This document shows positions 61,171 to 64,000 of a stretch of 64,000 nucleotides of DNA, piece by piece. The DNA is taken from the NCBI RefSeq assembly GCF_030697375.1, contig NZ_JAUYQD010000044.1:124001-188000 (forward strand), given 5' to 3'. The DNA comes from Rhodoferax sp. Its GTDB lineage: Bacteria; Pseudomonadota; Gammaproteobacteria; Burkholderiales; Burkholderiaceae_C. The first letter of the stretch is position 1. The number at the start of each line of letters is the position of its first letter. Under the pieces are notes generated by a model. It did not search any database and was not told the origin of the DNA. It saw only the letters and a program-made list of their open reading frames with translations. The position numbers were made by a program, and so were the translations under genes.

Positions 61171-62795
61171 TTGGCAAATCCCATGGCAGCGTTGGAGATT
61201 GCAGCCCTGGCACGTACTGGAGCATGCAAGACCGCTGGGGGCGGGTAGGTGCCGTGCGCCTCGTCCGTGGCGCCCAGCTTGAACACGGCGACCACCTGGA
61301 CCAGCTCCTGGGCCTGCATCTTGAGGCTGCTGGCCGCCGCAGCCATTTCCTCCACCAGCGCGGCGTTTTGCTGTGTGGCCTCGTCCATGTGCATAACGGC
61401 CTCGCCCACCTGGGACACCCCGGCGCTTTGCTCTGAGCTGGCGGCACTGATTTCACCCATGATGTCAGTCACCCGGCGGATGCTGCTCACCACCTCGGTC
61501 ATGGTGACGCCCGCCTGATTGACCAGCGTGCTGCCCAACTCGACCCGCTCGACACTGGCGTTGATCAGGGTTTTGATTTCCTTGGCGGCGTCGGCGGAGC
61601 GGCCGGCCAGGCTGCGCACCTCGCTGGCCACGACCGCAAACCCACGCCCCTGCTCCCCCGCACGCGCCGCTTCCACCGCAGCGTTCAAGGCAAGGATGTT
61701 GGTCTGGAAGGCAATACCGTCGATCACCTGGATGATGTCGGAAATCTTCTTGGAGCTTTCGTTGATGCCTTTCATGGTTTCCACCACCTGGCCCACCACC
61801 TCACCGCCCTGGATGGCCACGGTAGAGGCATTCATCGCCAGTTGGTTGGCCTGGCGTGCACTGTCGGCATTTTGATTGACGGTGGAACTGAGTTCCTCCA
61901 TGGACGCTGCGGTTTCTTGCAGGGAGCTGGCTTGCAACTCGGTGCGGGCCGACAGGTCGTGGTTGCCCTGCGCGATTTCGGCGCTGGCACTGGCAACGTT
62001 GTCGGCGTTGCTTTTGACGCTGCGCACGATGTCACGAAAACTGCTTTGCATGTCCGCCATGGCGCTCAGCAGTTGCACCGTTTCATCGTTGCCTGCAGGG
62101 TGAACCGGCACCGACAAATCGCCCCCCGCCAAGTGCTTGGCCACCTGCACGGCATGGGCCATGGGCCGTGCCAGATGCCTGGCCAACCACAAGGCCGCCA
62201 GGACCAGCACCAAAATCGCCACAACCAGGGCCGCGCTGACGAGCACTTTGGCCTGCAGCACCACGACTTTCGAATGCGCGCTGAAGGCTTTTTCGTCTTT
62301 GCCAATGGCCTCGACCTGGCTTGCCATTTGTTTCTCCAGCGCATTGAACAGCCTTTGAAACTCTGGCACCGCTGCTGCCGCAGCGGAGTCTCCCGCCGCC
62401 AGTTTCAAAATATGGGCGGCCGAGTCGGTGTAAGCCTTGACCAGTGGCAAGGTGTTGCCCAGGGTGGTTTTGGTCTCCACGGACAGGGGCAAGCCTTCCA
62501 GGGTCTGGAGCGCGGTCTTGAGGCTTTCCGTGTGCTCGTCCAAGGCCTTTTGCGCCTCGGCAATCTGCGCCTTGTCGCGGCCAATGGAACCCAACATGGC
62601 GCGCTGCACATCGCCACGCACGGCGCCATGCATCATGGACGCGCGCTGGCTGTTTTGCACCGCCGACCCCATGCTGACAGCCCCGTCAAAAGCATCGGCC
62701 AGGCGGGTGGTGCTGATCAACCCCACGCCGCCCACCAGGGCCGCGATACACGCGCCGGCCAAACCAATCGAAAGAATTTGATTACGCAGCTTCAT
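61164..62795 (-). CDS. Methyl-accepting chemotaxis protein
   Basis: The 543-residue protein has two membrane helices (about 7-30 and 188-210) around a four-helix-bundle periplasmic domain, a HAMP domain ([20 protein letters not shown]) and a signalling domain with the conserved hairpin tip (about 385-410: [20 protein letters not shown], then [17 protein letters not shown]). It reports to CheA/CheW. The C-terminus lacks a CheR-docking pentapeptide. It is coupled to the binding-protein genes on both sides (4- and 7-bp overlaps), suggesting it senses their ligand. Confidence 0.93.
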   Translation of the reverse strand: MKLRNQILSIGLAGACIAALVGGVGLISTTRLADAFDGAVSMGSAVQNSQRASMMHGAVRGDVQRAMLGSIGRDKAQIAEAQKALDEHTESLKTALQTLEGLPLSVETKTTLGNTLPLVKAYTDSAAHILKLAAGDSAAAAAVPEFQRLFNALEKQMASQVEAIGKDEKAFSAHSKVVVLQAKVLVSAALVVAILVLVLAALWLARHLARPMAHAVQVAKHLAGGDLSVPVHPAGNDETVQLLSAMADMQSSFRDIVRSVKSNADNVASASAEIAQGNHDLSARTELQASSLQETAASMEELSSTVNQNADSARQANQLAMNASTVAIQGGEVVGQVVETMKGINESSKKISDIIQVIDGIAFQTNILALNAAVEAARAGEQGRGFAVVASEVRSLAGRSADAAKEIKTLINASVERVELGSTLVNQAGVTMTEVVSSIRRVTDIMGEISAASSEQSAGVSQVGEAVMHMDEATQQNAALVEEMAAAASSLKMQAQELVQVVAVFKLGATDEAHGTYPPPAVLHAPVRARAAISNAAMGFAKC

Positions 62796-63907
62796 GCCGT
62801 CCTCTTTTCTTTTAAGTCTGCCAACGATTGGCTACAAACACGGGAACTCTTGCGGTGGATGAAATGATCCGCAACCATTTTCAAAACCAAGCCTTGGTGC
62901 ACCACCGAGCAGCTTTGGTCAAAGGTGAGTGATGGCAATACCTGGGTCGGATCGCCCAGCAAGCTGGCACGCTGCATATCCACGCTTTCCCAAACTTCGT
63001 GCAAAGCAGGCATACACCCCTTGGTTGCCGCGAAGGCACGTTGAAAATCGGCTTGCGTCAAGGCCTTGGCAACCGCCGACGTCACGCCAGCGGCACTCTG
63101 CTTCAATGGAACAAAAAAATCCACGACAGAGACAAAATAGCGGTCGGTGCCAGGGACAGCCCAGGGCAAGATATCTTGGGAATGGGAAGCCTGAACCCAG
63201 TCACCCATCACTTGAATCGCAGCCTCGGCACGCTGCACCCGTGCCAGCTGGTCGGCCCACCCCAAGGTCAGCAAGTCGCCGTCTACAAATTCGCGCAGCA
63301 CCAACATGCTGTCCAGCACTCGGACCATCTCAGGAGACGAAAGCGCTTGTGGCTCCCACTGCACCAAAGCCCGGTGATAAAAGTCAGGCCCCGCCACCGC
63401 CAAGGTCAGCGATTCAAACAGAACGCCAATTTGCCAAGGCTCGCCACCCACCGCGAGCGGCAAAGGCACCTGCTTCGCGGCTTGGTGAAGCCAGGCCACA
63501 AGTCCGAAAAAGTCTGAAGGCGGCACACCATCTATTCGCTGCGCCACCGCCTTGTTGACCCAGGCCATATTGGCACGGTGAATGCCCAGGGGAATACCGT
63601 GCCAACCTGAGGGGGATGCCATGAAACACCGCACAAAGGCGGGGAGACGTTGCGCCCACTGCTGGGCATGCGCGATTTCCGTCACGTCCGCAATCAGGGG
63701 GTAGCCTGCGGCAACGGCATCCACCATCTCCATTCCGTGCATCTTGACGGCGTCAGGGCTGCACTGGGGCAGCGCATCCAAAAAATCTATGCCTGCCTCA
63801 TGCAAAGTTTCTCGGCACAGGCTTAACGCAGCGCGGTCCGACACACTGCTCCAACGGTGGTCCAAGCGCCAATGCACATGGGCCGCATCAGGCATTGAAG
63901 GGTTCAT
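62792..63907 (-). CDS. Sugar-binding-protein homologue lacking a signal peptide
   Basis: The 371-residue protein aligns with the binding protein encoded at 59917 over most of its length, for example [31 protein letters not shown] and [10 protein letters not shown]. It starts [19 protein letters not shown] with no signal peptide and does not show the usual opening HFWTSGGE strand. It would therefore be cytoplasmic, or depends on an unseen export route. Its start overlaps the glycerate kinase stop (ATGA), and its stop overlaps the chemoreceptor start. It may be a cytoplasmic sensor related to the PAS kinase (inference). Confidence 0.75.
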   Translation of the reverse strand: MNPSMPDAAHVHWRLDHRWSSVSDRAALSLCRETLHEAGIDFLDALPQCSPDAVKMHGMEMVDAVAAGYPLIADVTEIAHAQQWAQRLPAFVRCFMASPSGWHGIPLGIHRANMAWVNKAVAQRIDGVPPSDFFGLVAWLHQAAKQVPLPLAVGGEPWQIGVLFESLTLAVAGPDFYHRALVQWEPQALSSPEMVRVLDSMLVLREFVDGDLLTLGWADQLARVQRAEAAIQVMGDWVQASHSQDILPWAVPGTDRYFVSVVDFFVPLKQSAAGVTSAVAKALTQADFQRAFAATKGCMPALHEVWESVDMQRASLLGDPTQVLPSLTFDQSCSVVHQGLVLKMVADHFIHRKSSRVCSQSLADLKEKRTA

Positions 63908-64000
63908 GGTGCGTCCACCAAGATCGCCCGAAAATCGTTGATATTGGTCAGCGTGGGCCCGGTGTGGACCAGCGCCCCCACACCGTCCAATAGCGTGGCG
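63904..64000 (-). CDS. Glycerate 2-kinase (MOFRL family), C-terminal fragment
   Basis: Only the last 31 codons before the window edge are present. They read ATLLDGVGALVHTGPTLTNI, then [11 protein letters not shown], the conserved C-terminus of class II glycerate 2-kinases (GckA/TtuD, MOFRL domain), which phosphorylate glycerate in the cytoplasm. The stop codon overlaps the next start, so it is the upstream member of the sensory operon. Confidence 0.8.
   Translation of the reverse strand, partial: ATLLDGVGALVHTGPTLTNINDFRAILVDAP

Noticed and set aside
1..64000. tRNA, rRNA or complete insertion sequences
   Set aside because: I saw no cloverleaf-like gene, no rRNA segment and no transposase-like reading frame while reading both strands; a covariance search was not possible, so a missed tRNA cannot be fully excluded.

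Overview
The window is a dense, GC-rich chromosomal segment with short intergenic gaps and heavily overlapped operons. Gene content points to a betaproteobacterium of the order Burkholderiales, most likely a Comamonadaceae (Rhodoferax/Acidovorax-like). The indicators are the LivM, DUF802/DUF3348/DUF2894 and phasin proteins, and at least five copies of a dispersed ~60-bp repeat (core TAGCTGCTTGCGCA...CTACGGGGGCTAGAGG) that I associate with that family. No rRNA, tRNA, CRISPR array or complete insertion sequence was recognised. Both edges cut genes: an ABC exporter at the left and a glycerate kinase at the right.

Layout. 1-3.3 kb: end of an ABC exporter, queC, an unknown protein and a periplasmic solute-binding protein. 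3.4-6.0 kb: a nitric-oxide response module (DUF2249, SirB, NnrS, NsrR) with an FNR-type box and two NsrR-type palindromes. 6.0-8.0 kb: a crotonase, an SRPBCC protein, a broken CHRD lipoprotein and a BON lipoprotein. 8.1-25.1 kb: a complete Tad (Flp/type IVc pilus) locus headed by its own regulators (histidine kinase, LuxR-type response regulator, an ICMT-like membrane methyltransferase, a stand-alone receiver), followed by two Flp pilins, prepilin peptidase, an AAA ATPase, CpaB, CpaC, a lipoprotein, TadG, two TadE-like proteins, CpaE, CpaF, TadB, TadC and a TPR/LytR_C lipoprotein. 25.2-27.5 kb: a PBP1A-type peptidoglycan synthase.

27.6-45.8 kb holds an NAD-metabolism regulon. pncB, nadE and nadM-nudix form one operon. 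A divergent 875-residue fusion of an adenosine-deaminase-like, a SLOG-like and a Nudix domain shares its control region. Thirteen kilobases away, nrtR (the Nudix-related NAD repressor) is divergent from an operon encoding a nicotinamidase, a vWA protein, a PP2C phosphatase and a protein kinase. Two matching 25-bp palindromes, one in each divergent control region, tie the parts together. Between them lie a LysR regulator, an orphan LivM, an HDOD protein, DinB, a sterol-desaturase remnant and a Fic protein.

45.8-50.0 kb is a four-gene, fully overlapped operon (DUF3348, DUF802, an OmpA/MotB-like protein, DUF2894). Its two central proteins look like a MotA/MotB- or ZorA/ZorB-type proton-driven motor. 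50.3-57.3 kb carries a HAD phosphatase, an NAD(P)-binding protein, a UvrD-like helicase and a large PAS/REC/GGDEF/EAL protein. 57.4-58.5 kb has a histone-H1-like protein and a phasin. 58.6-64.0 kb is a coupled sensory operon: glycerate kinase end, a sugar-binding-protein homologue without signal peptide, a chemoreceptor, a periplasmic sugar-binding protein and a PAS histidine kinase.

The best candidates for undescribed biology are the NrtR-linked kinase/phosphatase/vWA operon together with the ADA-SLOG-Nudix fusion, the DUF802/OmpA motor operon, and the two-binding-protein chemosensory operon. All functional statements come from reading motifs and context; no database search was run.
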